Shown one piece after another: positions 1-7,799 of a stretch of 43,246 nt of DNA. The notes beneath the pieces are model-generated. The model made no database searches. It worked only from the letters and a program-made list of their open reading frames with translations, and had not been told where the DNA came from. The position numbers and the translations under genes were made by a program. The stretch comes from Planctomycetota bacterium (lineage in GTDB: Bacteria > Planctomycetota > B15-G4), in contig JAQWOM010000045.1 of NCBI GenBank assembly GCA_029245865.1, forward strand, positions 1 through 43,246, read 5' to 3'. The stretch's first letter is position 1, and each line of letters opens with the position of its first letter.

Positions 1-1
1 G

Positions 2-78
2 TGGTCGGGGTGACAGGATTTGAACCTGCGATCTCTTGTCCCCCAGACAAGCGCTCTACCAAACTGAGCCACACCCCG
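2..78 (-). tRNA. tRNA-Pro (anticodon GGG)
   Basis: The minus strand folds into a full cloverleaf. The acceptor arms are CGGGGTG (72-78) and CACCCCG (6-12), followed by discriminator A and an encoded CCA. The D-arm has GCTC/GAGC, the anticodon stem is CTTGT/ACAAG with loop CTGGGGG, and the T-arm carries TTCAAAT. The loop gives anticodon GGG, which reads CCC and CCU proline codons. Seen directly; isoacceptor identity follows from the anticodon. Confidence 0.95.
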
Positions 79-319
79 ACGATGAGTCCCGGCTGACCAG
101 AGCGGTCAGCCACTGTGACGCGAGGGGAGGCGCGCCGACTCGCGGAGTTTTGTACCGAAGGGGGCCGCGGCGGACAAGGCCGGGGGCTGAGAGACGGGGC
201 CCTCAGGCCTGGGCTGGATGCACGACACCTGGCGGGTGAGCCGGTCTCCGTCCTCTCAGGTGGCGCAGAAACTGGTGGTGAGCTTCGTTACAGATCTCCC
301 CCTCCGCCGACAGAAGAGC

Positions 320-1210
320 ATGCCCTCGATGCTTGCCGTGTCCCCGCTTGTCCTGCTCTTGCTGAGCGGCGCTCCTGCAGCCCGAACTCCGCCCGGAGGA
401 GAGCTGCTTTCGGGCGATGAAGATGAAGTCTCTTTGCCCGCGCCGGCACTCCCGACTGTCTTGGAGGGCGGGCGCAAACGGTCTCGGAGACTGGTCTTGG
501 TGCTCCACGGGGGAAGCTATCGACCACGCACGCCACGCGAACTGGCAGAGCGCGCTCTCGCCCCCCTGGAAGAGGCCGGACAAGAACTCGGCCTGCGGCT
601 CGTGGCACCGATCGTGCCCGAGAACCTGCTTCTGTGGAACTCGCCCGGGTCGGAGGCTTCCACGGTCTGGGCAAGTCCCGCGGGAGAAGAACTGCTGCTG
701 GCCTTTCTCCAGCAGGAACTTCGACGAAAACGCGTCGACCCTCGACGGGTGTATCTCGCCGGGCACGGTGCGGGTGCGACCGCAGCGATTCACCTGGCAG
801 CTCGTCACCCCGGACGTTTTGCGGCGATCGCGTTGTGGTCAGGGACGCCGGCCCCCGTGTGGGCCAGACCGAAATCGGGGCCACCGGGGCCACCGGGGCC
901 ACCGGGGCCACAACGCGGAGAGATGACCCACGAACGGAAAGTGGTGGGGCTGCTCGGTGATCCTGTGCCCCGGCTGGAAACCGTAGGGGTCTATCTATGG
1001 ACTGGTGAGTCCGACAGCATTCTCGACCCTGAAGCACTCGCACTCTTCGTGGAACGCATGCGCGACCATGCGCAGAGAGGCTCGGGGCATGACTTCGTGT
1101 GGCACTCCGGCCCCGGAGGACATGACTATGGTGCGGCCGGACCGCGAGCAGGGCTTGAGTTTCTCAAGCAGCATCGGCTTGCCTCCCGGAACGCGTCGCT
1201 GAAGCGCTGA
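320..1210 (+). CDS. Exported alpha/beta-hydrolase (esterase)-like protein lacking the nucleophile Ser
   Basis: The protein begins with a hydrophobic signal-peptide-like segment (SPLVLLLL) and continues as an alpha/beta-hydrolase of the dienelactone hydrolase/phospholipase-carboxylesterase type: VLVLHGGSY is the oxyanion strand, YLAGHGAG the nucleophile elbow, and GGHDY the C-terminal histidine region. The elbow reads G-H-G-A-G, so the usual serine is glycine (residue 150). Unless another residue substitutes, it should be catalytically inactive or have a non-hydrolytic role. A (GPP)3GP collagen-like run sits just after the elbow strand. The start is uncertain: ATG 320 or the in-frame ATG 329, which is better spaced from AGAAG at 312-316. 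An in-frame ATG at 218 would put a polar stretch before the signal peptide. It converges on the aminopeptidase gene with a 9 bp gap. The fold is fairly clear; the substrate is unknown. Confidence 0.75.
   Translation: MPSMLAVSPLVLLLLSGAPAARTPPGGELLSGDEDEVSLPAPALPTVLEGGRKRSRRLVLVLHGGSYRPRTPRELAERALAPLEEAGQELGLRLVAPIVPENLLLWNSPGSEASTVWASPAGEELLLAFLQQELRRKRVDPRRVYLAGHGAGATAAIHLAARHPGRFAAIALWSGTPAPVWARPKSGPPGPPGPPGPQRGEMTHERKVVGLLGDPVPRLETVGVYLWTGESDSILDPEALALFVERMRDHAQRGSGHDFVWHSGPGGHDYGAAGPRAGLEFLKQHRLASRNASLKR
877..910 (+). repeat. 9-bp tandem repeat (about 3.8 copies) coding Gly-Pro-Pro
   Basis: The unit GGGGCCACC is repeated at 877, 886, 895 and partly at 904. It lies in frame inside the esterase-like gene and encodes (Gly-Pro-Pro)3-Gly-Pro. 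Copy-number change in steps of 9 bp would keep the reading frame, so it could vary in length without inactivating the gene. Confidence 0.9.
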
Positions 1211-1219
1211 ACCGCCTGT

Positions 1220-2107
1220 TCAGCGAGTCATGACCTCGGCGCCCTCGGGCCCGACAAACATCGTGTGCTCAAATTGCGCCACGAAAGCAGGGCCGTGCTC
1301 AACCAGGGGTGGGTAGCCAAAGACCGCACCCACACGAAGAAGATCGCGCAGGCTGTTTTCTGTGGTCTCGACACCATGCTCGCGCGCAAGTTCTCGGCGG
1401 CAAAAGGGCATGCCGCGCCGCGCCATGATCTGGTCGATGACTCCAGAGTCCACGTGCTTCGGGGGCTTGAGCTTGCGGCGGGCGCCGAAGACCTCCGCTC
1501 GACCCTTCTCTTCGACATAACCCCGCCCGGTCGTGGCAAAGGGCTCGATGCAGATCATCATGCCCTCTTTGAGCACACCGCTGGTTCCTTCCGGAACGTT
1601 GGGAATCGCAGGCGAACAGTGAATCGTGTAAGGCGCAATGCCGTGCCCGGTCAGATTCGCGACAGGCTGGTAATCGAGTTCGCGCATGGTGCTCTGGATG
1701 GCCGCCGCGATGTCCCTGATCTTGCGGTTCGGGCGAACCAGTGCGATCGCCGCCTCGAGCGCATGCCGAGACGCTTCCAGTAGATCGCCGTGACGATTTC
1801 CGAGTTCGTGCGTCGACGCTCCATCAGCAATGCAGCCGTCCACATGGACGCCGAAATCGAGCTTGATGACATCCCCGTCCTCGAACACTCGAGGGTCGTC
1901 GAGGTCGCAACAGTCGTGGGCGGCCACCTCATTCACGGAGACCTGAGCCGGAAAGGCCAACTCCGCGCCCTGGGAGCGGATGTAGGCCTCGGCAGCATCC
2001 AGGACATCCACATAACGGACCCCGGGCGCCAGGGATTCCAGAGCCTGGCGGCGAGCTTCGGCGTTGATGCGGCCCGCCTCGCGATACTTTTCCAGATCGA
2101 CCCTCAT
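1220..2107 (-). CDS. map: Type II (archaeal-type) methionyl aminopeptidase
   Basis: This cytoplasmic metalloenzyme removes the initiator methionine from nascent proteins. At 295 residues it has the length of archaeal type II enzymes. All expected metal ligands are visible: D84 in KLDFGVHVDG, D95 in IADGAS, H155 in NLTGHGIAPY, E188 in IEPFATTG and E280 in AQFEHT. The substrate-site histidine H64 (NEVAAHD) is also present. The insert between IEPFA (about residue 190) and the C-terminal AQFEHT is typical of type II rather than the usual bacterial type I form. The gene is monocistronic and converges on the esterase-like gene. No clear Shine-Dalgarno precedes ATG 2107. Family assignment is confident; presence in a bacterium is unusual, although type II members are known in some bacterial lineages. 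Confidence 0.93.
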   Translation of the reverse strand: MRVDLEKYREAGRINAEARRQALESLAPGVRYVDVLDAAEAYIRSQGAELAFPAQVSVNEVAAHDCCDLDDPRVFEDGDVIKLDFGVHVDGCIADGASTHELGNRHGDLLEASRHALEAAIALVRPNRKIRDIAAAIQSTMRELDYQPVANLTGHGIAPYTIHCSPAIPNVPEGTSGVLKEGMMICIEPFATTGRGYVEEKGRAEVFGARRKLKPPKHVDSGVIDQIMARRGMPFCRRELAREHGVETTENSLRDLLRVGAVFGYPPLVEHGPAFVAQFEHTMFVGPEGAEVMTR

Positions 2108-2407
2108 GGGCTGAGAATGATACCGGTCGCAGCCCCTGGAACGCTTCCCTGATCTGGCATCTTCACGGCTCGATCAGGAGATAGGCGAGAAATACGGCCC
2201 AACGAGGCCTTGTTCCGAAAAGAGTGCGAGCCCCGGCCGAGACGTTTGACGCATGGCGGTATAGTTAAGGAGACATGGGCCGGACTTTTTGAACCCGATC
2301 CCTTCGGTTCGCCCCCTGTCTCGCGCTTCAGGGCCTCAGCCCCCGATCTATGGAATCTGAGATCCTGAGGCGTCGAACCCTCTCTTCCTTCCTTGTGAGG
2401 ACATCTC
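2108..2407. other. Divergent intergenic region upstream of map and the first cassette
   Basis: These 300 bp separate two divergent genes and must hold promoters for both. No protein-coding gene is supported. A TATAGT hexamer at 2260-2265 is the only -10-like element I can point to and it has no well-spaced -35. A Shine-Dalgarno-like GTGAGG at 2395-2400 precedes ATG 2408 with a 7 nt spacer. Confidence 0.5.
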
Positions 2408-2989
2408 ATGCTTCGTGCGTGTGTTTTCGCCTTGTGCTCGGGCGCGGTGTATCTGCTCATGGCTGCATCGCCAGGCTCCAATTCGACTTGCCCAGAGGCC
2501 GCCTCTGGCTCCCGCCTCCGTCCTGCAGCGAATGCTGACCTGAGCTGCAAGCCAGAAGCTTTCGTGGAGGTCCAGTTGACCGAAGCCGGGACAACATCTG
2601 GCTCCCAGGTCGACCTCGAGTGGAGCGTTCGCCCCCAAAGGACCATGAAGTCCGTGACCTGGGAGCTTCGCCTCCCCAACGACGCTGTCTTGCTGGAAGG
2701 CCTGCGCGTGGGCGCAGCTTCCTCAGGGCGGGGCGAGTTGACGCGTGGGGTGACCTCGACCTCGGTTCCCGTGGATGGGTTCTATCGCCAGGCGACGCTC
2801 ACGGTGCGCGGCACGTTTGAGGGCTCTGACGAAACCGGGGCGACCTTTGATGAACCCTTCGAAGTGATCAAACATTTGAGCTGGGGAGAAGTTCCCCCGG
2901 TCGGCCCATCAGTGCTTTCTCGCGAAGCGGCCGGTGGAGAGTTGACCACCATGATCGCGTTGCCAACCGTGCATCGGGAAGGGCGGTGA
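2408..2989 (+). CDS. Small exported protein of a duplicated cassette, copy 1
   Basis: I do not recognise a named family for this 193-residue protein. It begins with a signal-peptide-like segment (about residues 1-21, ending near MAASPGS). The rest looks like a beta-rich domain (VDLEWSVRP, KSVTWELRLP). It is paralogous to the gene at 5429: both share the W-x-L-x-LP core and a nearly identical C-terminus (ALPTVHREGR against ALPVAHRKGR). It ends 4 bp before the metalloprotease-like gene, and its last codons (GAAGGG, 2978-2983) supply the likely Shine-Dalgarno for that gene. The fixed pairing suggests a partner, chaperone or inhibitor of the downstream protein; that is inference. Confidence 0.8.
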   Translation: MLRACVFALCSGAVYLLMAASPGSNSTCPEAASGSRLRPAANADLSCKPEAFVEVQLTEAGTTSGSQVDLEWSVRPQRTMKSVTWELRLPNDAVLLEGLRVGAASSGRGELTRGVTSTSVPVDGFYRQATLTVRGTFEGSDETGATFDEPFEVIKHLSWGEVPPVGPSVLSREAAGGELTTMIALPTVHREGR

Positions 2990-2993
2990 ACTG

Positions 2994-5270
2994 ATGAATA
3001 AGCACATTCTCACCTTCGCCGCACTTTGTTTGCTGACCGGCCTGGCCTCAGCTCAGACATTCACCGTGACGGGCATGTTCGAATACGAAGACAAGGGCTG
3101 GAGCTACAACGGCTGGAATGGCGCTGATGGCATGCGCCCCATTCGCCATGCTGATGTCACGGTCCTGAACGATGCCACCGGCGCTGTGATCGGTACCGGC
3201 TCCACCGATGAGAGCGGCGAGTTCTCCATCGAAGCGAGCGGCACTGGAACCATAAATGTCGTGGTGCGCGTCAACGCAGACACCAATCTGGATCCTGTCT
3301 TTCAGCGCTTGCGCGTGACGACCACGGGCAATGTGGAGTACTCGGCGTTCAGCCCGGTCTTTAATGGCCATGACACGGCCAGTTCCCTGGATGTGGGAAC
3401 CACCTCTGTGCTGAAGTCACTCTCCGGCTCCAATGAAGGCAATCCCTTCAACATGCTCGACATGGGTGTCAGTGGCTTCGACTACATCACCGGCCCCCTG
3501 GTCAACGACACAACCGTGGGCACCATCCGTATGAACTGGCCTGGAAGCGGCGGCTCATTTGCCAGCGGATCTTCACTGACCATGTCATCAGACGATGGAT
3601 ATGACGATGCCGTGATCCTGCACGAGTTGGGACATGTGGTGCAGAACCTGTATTCGGACAGCGACAACACCGGCGGCGGCCATTTCTTCGGGGACAGTGA
3701 TCAGGACCCCCGACTGTCGATGGGTGAAGGCTATGCCACCTTCTTCGGCGGCACGGTGATGGTTCATGTGCTGGGACGAGCGGCGCACTACATGGATGCG
3801 AATGCCTCTTCTCAGACAGGTGGCGTGCAGTTGCGGTTGCGCCTGGAAGAGACCACGCCCTATGCGAATGACTCCTTCGGAGCTGCCGATGAAGTCTCGG
3901 TCGCATGCACGTTGTTTGACATCCTGGATGATGAGAACAGTCCCGATCAGAACTCCGGCACAGACGATGACGATATGGATTCAACCGTCACGATTAACGG
4001 ACTGACCACGCACAGGGCCTGGTGGGACACTTTCGAAGGGCCGATGGATACGGCACCCAATCTAGTTCTCAATCACGCCTGGGATGGTTGGTTCAGCGAA
4101 CACGGTGCGGGAGGCATGTACACGGAGATGAAAGACATCTTCGATGACCACCGCGCACGTTTCTACGAAGACTCGGATGAGCCGAACAACGTGTTCAACG
4201 ACGCCGTTCCAACCTCTGTGGGGGCTGGATGGAGTCCGGTGCGGACTCTCTACAAGTCCACGGCGAGCCCTCCCGCTCCAGGGAGCGGCGATTTCGACTG
4301 GTTCTCGGATGAACTGGTGAAAGGCTCGGTCGTGACCATCGAGACGCGCTATCCCAACAACGTGTCGGATGCCGACACCCAATGCGACACCGAAGTGTCG
4401 CTGTGGGATGAGTCTGTCACCAACCACGCCACAGCAGAAAGCGGTGGCACGGGGCGCAACGCGAAGATCAGTGCTTTCACCGTGCCGTCGACCGGAACCT
4501 GGCGCTGGCGTTTCCGCACCACGTCGTCGATGCGTTACTACGGAAGCTACGACTGGCGTGCGACCTACGATTTTGAAAACTTCATGCCGGTCATAAACTC
4601 CGGACCCTCTGCATTGCCGGCCACGATTCCAGATGACCAGACATCACTGCTCTCGGTCTCGGCTTCCGATGCCAACGGAGGGCAGACCCTCACCTACACG
4701 TGGACGTCACTCTCCGGGGGAACCATCTCAGGCTCAGGTTCCTCGGTGACCTTTGTGCCACCGACCGTGACTTCGAGCACCGTTTGTGACATCGCGTTGA
4801 CTGTCTCGGACAACCTGGGCGCTACGACGGATGAAGTGATCGTGCAGGTGACTGTGGATCCTGCAGGAGGTCCGTGCGGCAGTGGAGCCTCCACCACTGC
4901 GGGTGGAGTGGGCAAAGCAGGCCAGGTGGGAACACCTGTGCTTTCGGCCATCGGTCAGCCCGTCATTCCCAGCACGACGTTCAAACTGCAGATGACCAAC
5001 GCACTGCCGTTTGCACAGGCCTATGTTTTTGCGGGCTTCTCGCTGATCTCGGCGCCCTTCGATGGCGGAACCTTGTATCCCGCCACCGACAGGCTGTTCC
5101 TGGCGACGGTTCCCGGAAGCGGAACGCTCGATATGCCGCTTCCACTCGACGATCCGGTCTTTTGCGGCGTGGCTTTCTTCGTCCAGGTCCTGGTGCCCTT
5201 CGATCCCGGGGCCACAGGGACCTATCAGACCTCCCAGACCAACTACGTCGAGGTCGTTCCGGGGAGCTGA
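2994..5270 (+). CDS. Secreted HExxH metalloprotease-like protein with PPC, PKD-like and C-terminal secretome domains
   Basis: The 758-residue protein has a signal peptide (ends near LASAQ, residue 20). An N-terminal transthyretin/CnaB-like module follows (about 25-110). The catalytic-type region has HELGH (H210, E211, H214) and a third candidate ligand E245 in SMGEGYATF, the arrangement of a gluzincin zinc protease. The stretch after HELGH is rich in Asp (YSDSDN, FFGDSDQD), which may bind calcium. A PPC-like domain covers about 393-525, a PKD/Ig-like domain about 531-625, and the last ~130 residues form a beta domain of the kind appended to many planctomycete exported proteins. The paralogue at 6113 lacks the last two domains. 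Zinc binding and peptidase activity are inferred from the motif; I cannot place it in a named MEROPS family. Confidence 0.85.
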   Translation: MNKHILTFAALCLLTGLASAQTFTVTGMFEYEDKGWSYNGWNGADGMRPIRHADVTVLNDATGAVIGTGSTDESGEFSIEASGTGTINVVVRVNADTNLDPVFQRLRVTTTGNVEYSAFSPVFNGHDTASSLDVGTTSVLKSLSGSNEGNPFNMLDMGVSGFDYITGPLVNDTTVGTIRMNWPGSGGSFASGSSLTMSSDDGYDDAVILHELGHVVQNLYSDSDNTGGGHFFGDSDQDPRLSMGEGYATFFGGTVMVHVLGRAAHYMDANASSQTGGVQLRLRLEETTPYANDSFGAADEVSVACTLFDILDDENSPDQNSGTDDDDMDSTVTINGLTTHRAWWDTFEGPMDTAPNLVLNHAWDGWFSEHGAGGMYTEMKDIFDDHRARFYEDSDEPNNVFNDAVPTSVGAGWSPVRTLYKSTASPPAPGSGDFDWFSDELVKGSVVTIETRYPNNVSDADTQCDTEVSLWDESVTNHATAESGGTGRNAKISAFTVPSTGTWRWRFRTTSSMRYYGSYDWRATYDFENFMPVINSGPSALPATIPDDQTSLLSVSASDANGGQTLTYTWTSLSGGTISGSGSSVTFVPPTVTSSTVCDIALTVSDNLGATTDEVIVQVTVDPAGGPCGSGASTTAGGVGKAGQVGTPVLSAIGQPVIPSTTFKLQMTNALPFAQAYVFAGFSLISAPFDGGTLYPATDRLFLATVPGSGTLDMPLPLDDPVFCGVAFFVQVLVPFDPGATGTYQTSQTNYVEVVPGS

Positions 5271-5301
5271 TCACCCCCTGAAAAAGGTCTAAAAAGCCTT
5301 A

Positions 5302-5335
5302 GAAAGGGCCGTCGACGGAAGTCGGCGGCCCTTTC
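5302..5335 (+). terminator. Strong hairpin, probable terminator between the two cassettes
   Basis: GAAAGGGCCGTCGAC and GTCGGCGGCCCTTTC form a 15 bp stem (one G-T pair) closed by a GGAA tetraloop. It lies 32 bp after the stop of the first metalloprotease-like gene. There is no long T-run downstream, so it may act as a weak or factor-assisted terminator or as an mRNA-stabilising 3' end. A-runs lie just upstream (5280-5285 and 5291-5295). Confidence 0.65.
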
Positions 5336-5428
5336 CTGAAATAGGCCTACAGCAACTGGCACAAAGCGGTCGATTCATGGGAGTACGCGCGCTTGTCCGG
5401 GGATTCCGGGCAGCGACGTGCTGCCATC

Positions 5429-6109
5429 ATGAAACGATCCTCCACCCTCGCCGCTCTGATCTGTTCGATCCTCCTCGCCCTGGTCATGGGCCTCGGGGGG
5501 GTCTTGCAGCCGATGTCCGGATCGAGTGCGGAGGCTCTGCTTCAGGGGCCCGAATCTGCAGGCCACCAAGGCCATCAGGCCTGCCTCGACAGTTCGTGGG
5601 CAGCGCCTGGCCGGCTGCTTGCTCTTGAGAGCCGGACCTGCAAGCCCCAGGCACCCATCGCTGTTCAGTTCGATGCCCACCCGCTTCCTGGAACCAACGG
5701 CCTGCTGAAGGTTCACCTCGAAGTGGAGCCCGCGATTGAACTCAGAGAAGTGCGCTGGAGCCTGATCTTGCCCGAAGGTGTGACGGCGCTGGGGCCCACG
5801 GAAGGTGGTGCCGATCCACGTATGCACAGCGTCACTCGCCAGGACCTGCTTCTCGATGTGAGCGGAACCGCGCTCGCATCAGGGAGAACTCGGACAGCGG
5901 GCCCTGACAAGGTGCTGAGTGAGTTGGTGCTGGATGTTCAGGGCTTCCTTCCGAACTCAGCAGGCAGCCAAGCCATCGTGCGCCGCTCTTCGCTGAGCCT
6001 CAACGAACCGCAAGAAATCGAGTTCCAGGTCCGCCATTTCTCAGATGCGGACACCGGCAGCCGAAGCCGTGTCGCTGCCTTGCCCGTTGCTCACCGGAAG
6101 GGGCGCTGA
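5429..6109 (+). CDS. Small exported protein of a duplicated cassette, copy 2
   Basis: This 226-residue protein is the paralogue of the gene at 2408. It begins with a clear signal peptide (MKRSSTLAALICSILLALVM), which favours ATG 5429 over an upstream TTG at 5393. The central region contains REVRWSLILPEGV, matching KSVTWELRLPNDA of copy 1, and the C-terminus HRKGR matches HREGR. No family name is recognised. The stop is 3 bp before the next ATG, and the final codons AAGGGG (6098-6103) sit 9 nt from that start as its Shine-Dalgarno. The same junction design occurs in copy 1, so the pair was probably duplicated as a unit. Confidence 0.8.
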   Translation: MKRSSTLAALICSILLALVMGLGGVLQPMSGSSAEALLQGPESAGHQGHQACLDSSWAAPGRLLALESRTCKPQAPIAVQFDAHPLPGTNGLLKVHLEVEPAIELREVRWSLILPEGVTALGPTEGGADPRMHSVTRQDLLLDVSGTALASGRTRTAGPDKVLSELVLDVQGFLPNSAGSQAIVRRSSLSLNEPQEIEFQVRHFSDADTGSRSRVAALPVAHRKGR

Positions 6110-6112
6110 TTC

Positions 6113-7747
6113 ATGCGAGGTCTCCTCTGCCAACTCATCGCCATGGCCGCCGTGCTTTACGTGGCCTCGCCTTCAGCTCTTGCTGCTTCCGGCAAGGGGG
6201 GCGGCACAACGTTCCTCGTGAGCGGGCAGTTCGAGTATGAAGACAAAGCCTGGGACTTCGAGGGCTGGACGGGTGAGGATCCTCGTCTGCCGATTCGTTT
6301 CGCAGATGTCATCGTCAGAGACGAAGCGCGCGGCAAAGTGATCGGCCGAGGGATGACCGACAATTTTGGCGAGTTCAGCGTGGAGTGCAGCACGAAGCTC
6401 CAGTTCGTCGACCTGCTTGTAAGCGTTTCGGCAGAGAGCCGTACGCGCTCCAAAATCGATAAGACGTTTCCACGCTTGCGTGTGGAGACCCCTCTGCGAA
6501 CCGTTTATTCAGCGTTTGCTCCGTCTGTTCCCGGCCATCCGGTTGGACAAGACGTTGACGTCGGAGCAACGACTGTTTTGAAAAGCGTTCTTTATGGGAA
6601 AGAAGGCAACCCCTTCAACGTTTTTGACCTTGCGGTGAATGCATTCGAGTACGTAACAAGCCCCGAAGTGGGGTTGTCACGACGAAGCCGGTCCATGCGC
6701 ATCACCTGGCCGAGCTTCATGGGTTCCTTTTCAATCGGCAGGCGTGCGTGGGTGGCCACGGGGGACGGATACGACGATTCCGTCATCCTGCATGAAATCG
6801 GCCACATGGTGCACAACGTCTACAGCGACAGCGACAACCCTGGAGGCCCGCACTTCTTCGGGGACTCCGATCAAGATTTGCGTCTGTCCTTCGGCGAAGG
6901 GTGGGCGACGGCGTTCGCGGGAATCGTTCTCGACCGCATGAACATGCCGGCGATGTATGTGGACTCAAAGGGCTCGGTGCAAATGGGTGGAGCCCAGTTG
7001 TATCTGGATCTCGAAAGTGCTGCCCCGTTTGACGAAGAATCGATCGGAGCTGGCGATGAAATCGCCGTGGCTTGCGTGTTGTACGACCTGCTCGATCACG
7101 ACGACCTGAGCGCCGATTCTTTTACTGATGATGACACGATGGTCGGCAATGTCTCGGTTGATGGGCGTTCTCCCACTCAGGCCTGGTGGGAAGTGTTCAC
7201 GGGGCCCATGCGCCGCGCTCGGCATGTGAACGTGAACCACGCCTGGGACGCTTGGCTTCAGGAATACGAACAGCCTGAGTATTCGCGGCTGGTTGACGTG
7301 TTCGAAGATCGTGACATGGAGTTCTGGAAGGATGCCTGGGAGCCTGACGACACTCCGGCCGAGGCTGTCTCCATCGGGCCGGCAGAGCTTGGAGACTGGA
7401 GCCCAGATCACACGCTGTATTCACAGGGCGAGGCTCAGTTTGGTCCGGGTACAGGTGACCGGGACTGGTATGCGGTGGAACTGCAGGTTGGGCAGTCCAT
7501 TCAGATCGAGACGCGCTACCCCGCTGGCACGAGTGATGCCGGGACTCAAGCTGACCCATTTCTCGCACTTTACGATCCGAACGGCCGATTGGTCGCCAAG
7601 GATGACGATTCTGGCTACCGCAGGAATGCGCTTCTTCCGGAAGTGATCGCGGGGGAATCAGGGACCTGGCGATTTGTCGTGAAGTCCAAAAACAAGCGGA
7701 ACCGGTACGGACGCTACAACGTCCGGGTTTCCGTCCAGGGAGGCTGA
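6113..7747 (+). CDS. Secreted HExxH metalloprotease-like protein, shorter paralogue with PPC domain
   Basis: The 544-residue protein is clearly homologous along its length to residues ~1-525 of the gene at 2994. It has a signal peptide ending near SALAAS and the same N-terminal beta module (FEYEDKAWDF). The zinc-type site is HEIGH (H227, E228, H231) with E262 in FGEGWAT, the same 30-residue spacing. The acidic run YSDSDNPGG and FFGDSDQD is conserved. A PPC-like domain occupies about 407-544. The PKD-like and C-terminal secretome domains of copy 1 are absent, so the two are probably localised or released differently. Peptidase function is inferred from the motif. Confidence 0.85.
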   Translation: MRGLLCQLIAMAAVLYVASPSALAASGKGGGTTFLVSGQFEYEDKAWDFEGWTGEDPRLPIRFADVIVRDEARGKVIGRGMTDNFGEFSVECSTKLQFVDLLVSVSAESRTRSKIDKTFPRLRVETPLRTVYSAFAPSVPGHPVGQDVDVGATTVLKSVLYGKEGNPFNVFDLAVNAFEYVTSPEVGLSRRSRSMRITWPSFMGSFSIGRRAWVATGDGYDDSVILHEIGHMVHNVYSDSDNPGGPHFFGDSDQDLRLSFGEGWATAFAGIVLDRMNMPAMYVDSKGSVQMGGAQLYLDLESAAPFDEESIGAGDEIAVACVLYDLLDHDDLSADSFTDDDTMVGNVSVDGRSPTQAWWEVFTGPMRRARHVNVNHAWDAWLQEYEQPEYSRLVDVFEDRDMEFWKDAWEPDDTPAEAVSIGPAELGDWSPDHTLYSQGEAQFGPGTGDRDWYAVELQVGQSIQIETRYPAGTSDAGTQADPFLALYDPNGRLVAKDDDSGYRRNALLPEVIAGESGTWRFVVKSKNKRNRYGRYNVRVSVQGG

Positions 7748-7799
7748 GGCGCAGGACTGTTGCTGGGATCGAGCAGCCGCGAGCCTATGATCCTCTGGC

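Noticed and set aside
2260..2265. TATAGT as a -10 element for the first cassette
   Set aside because: No -35 at suitable spacing; TTGACG lies only about 8 nt upstream.
2275..2292. Five-codon ORF with AAGGAG just upstream, possible leader peptide
   Set aside because: The spacing to ATG is only 2 nt, there is no run of regulatory codons, and no attenuator hairpin is evident.
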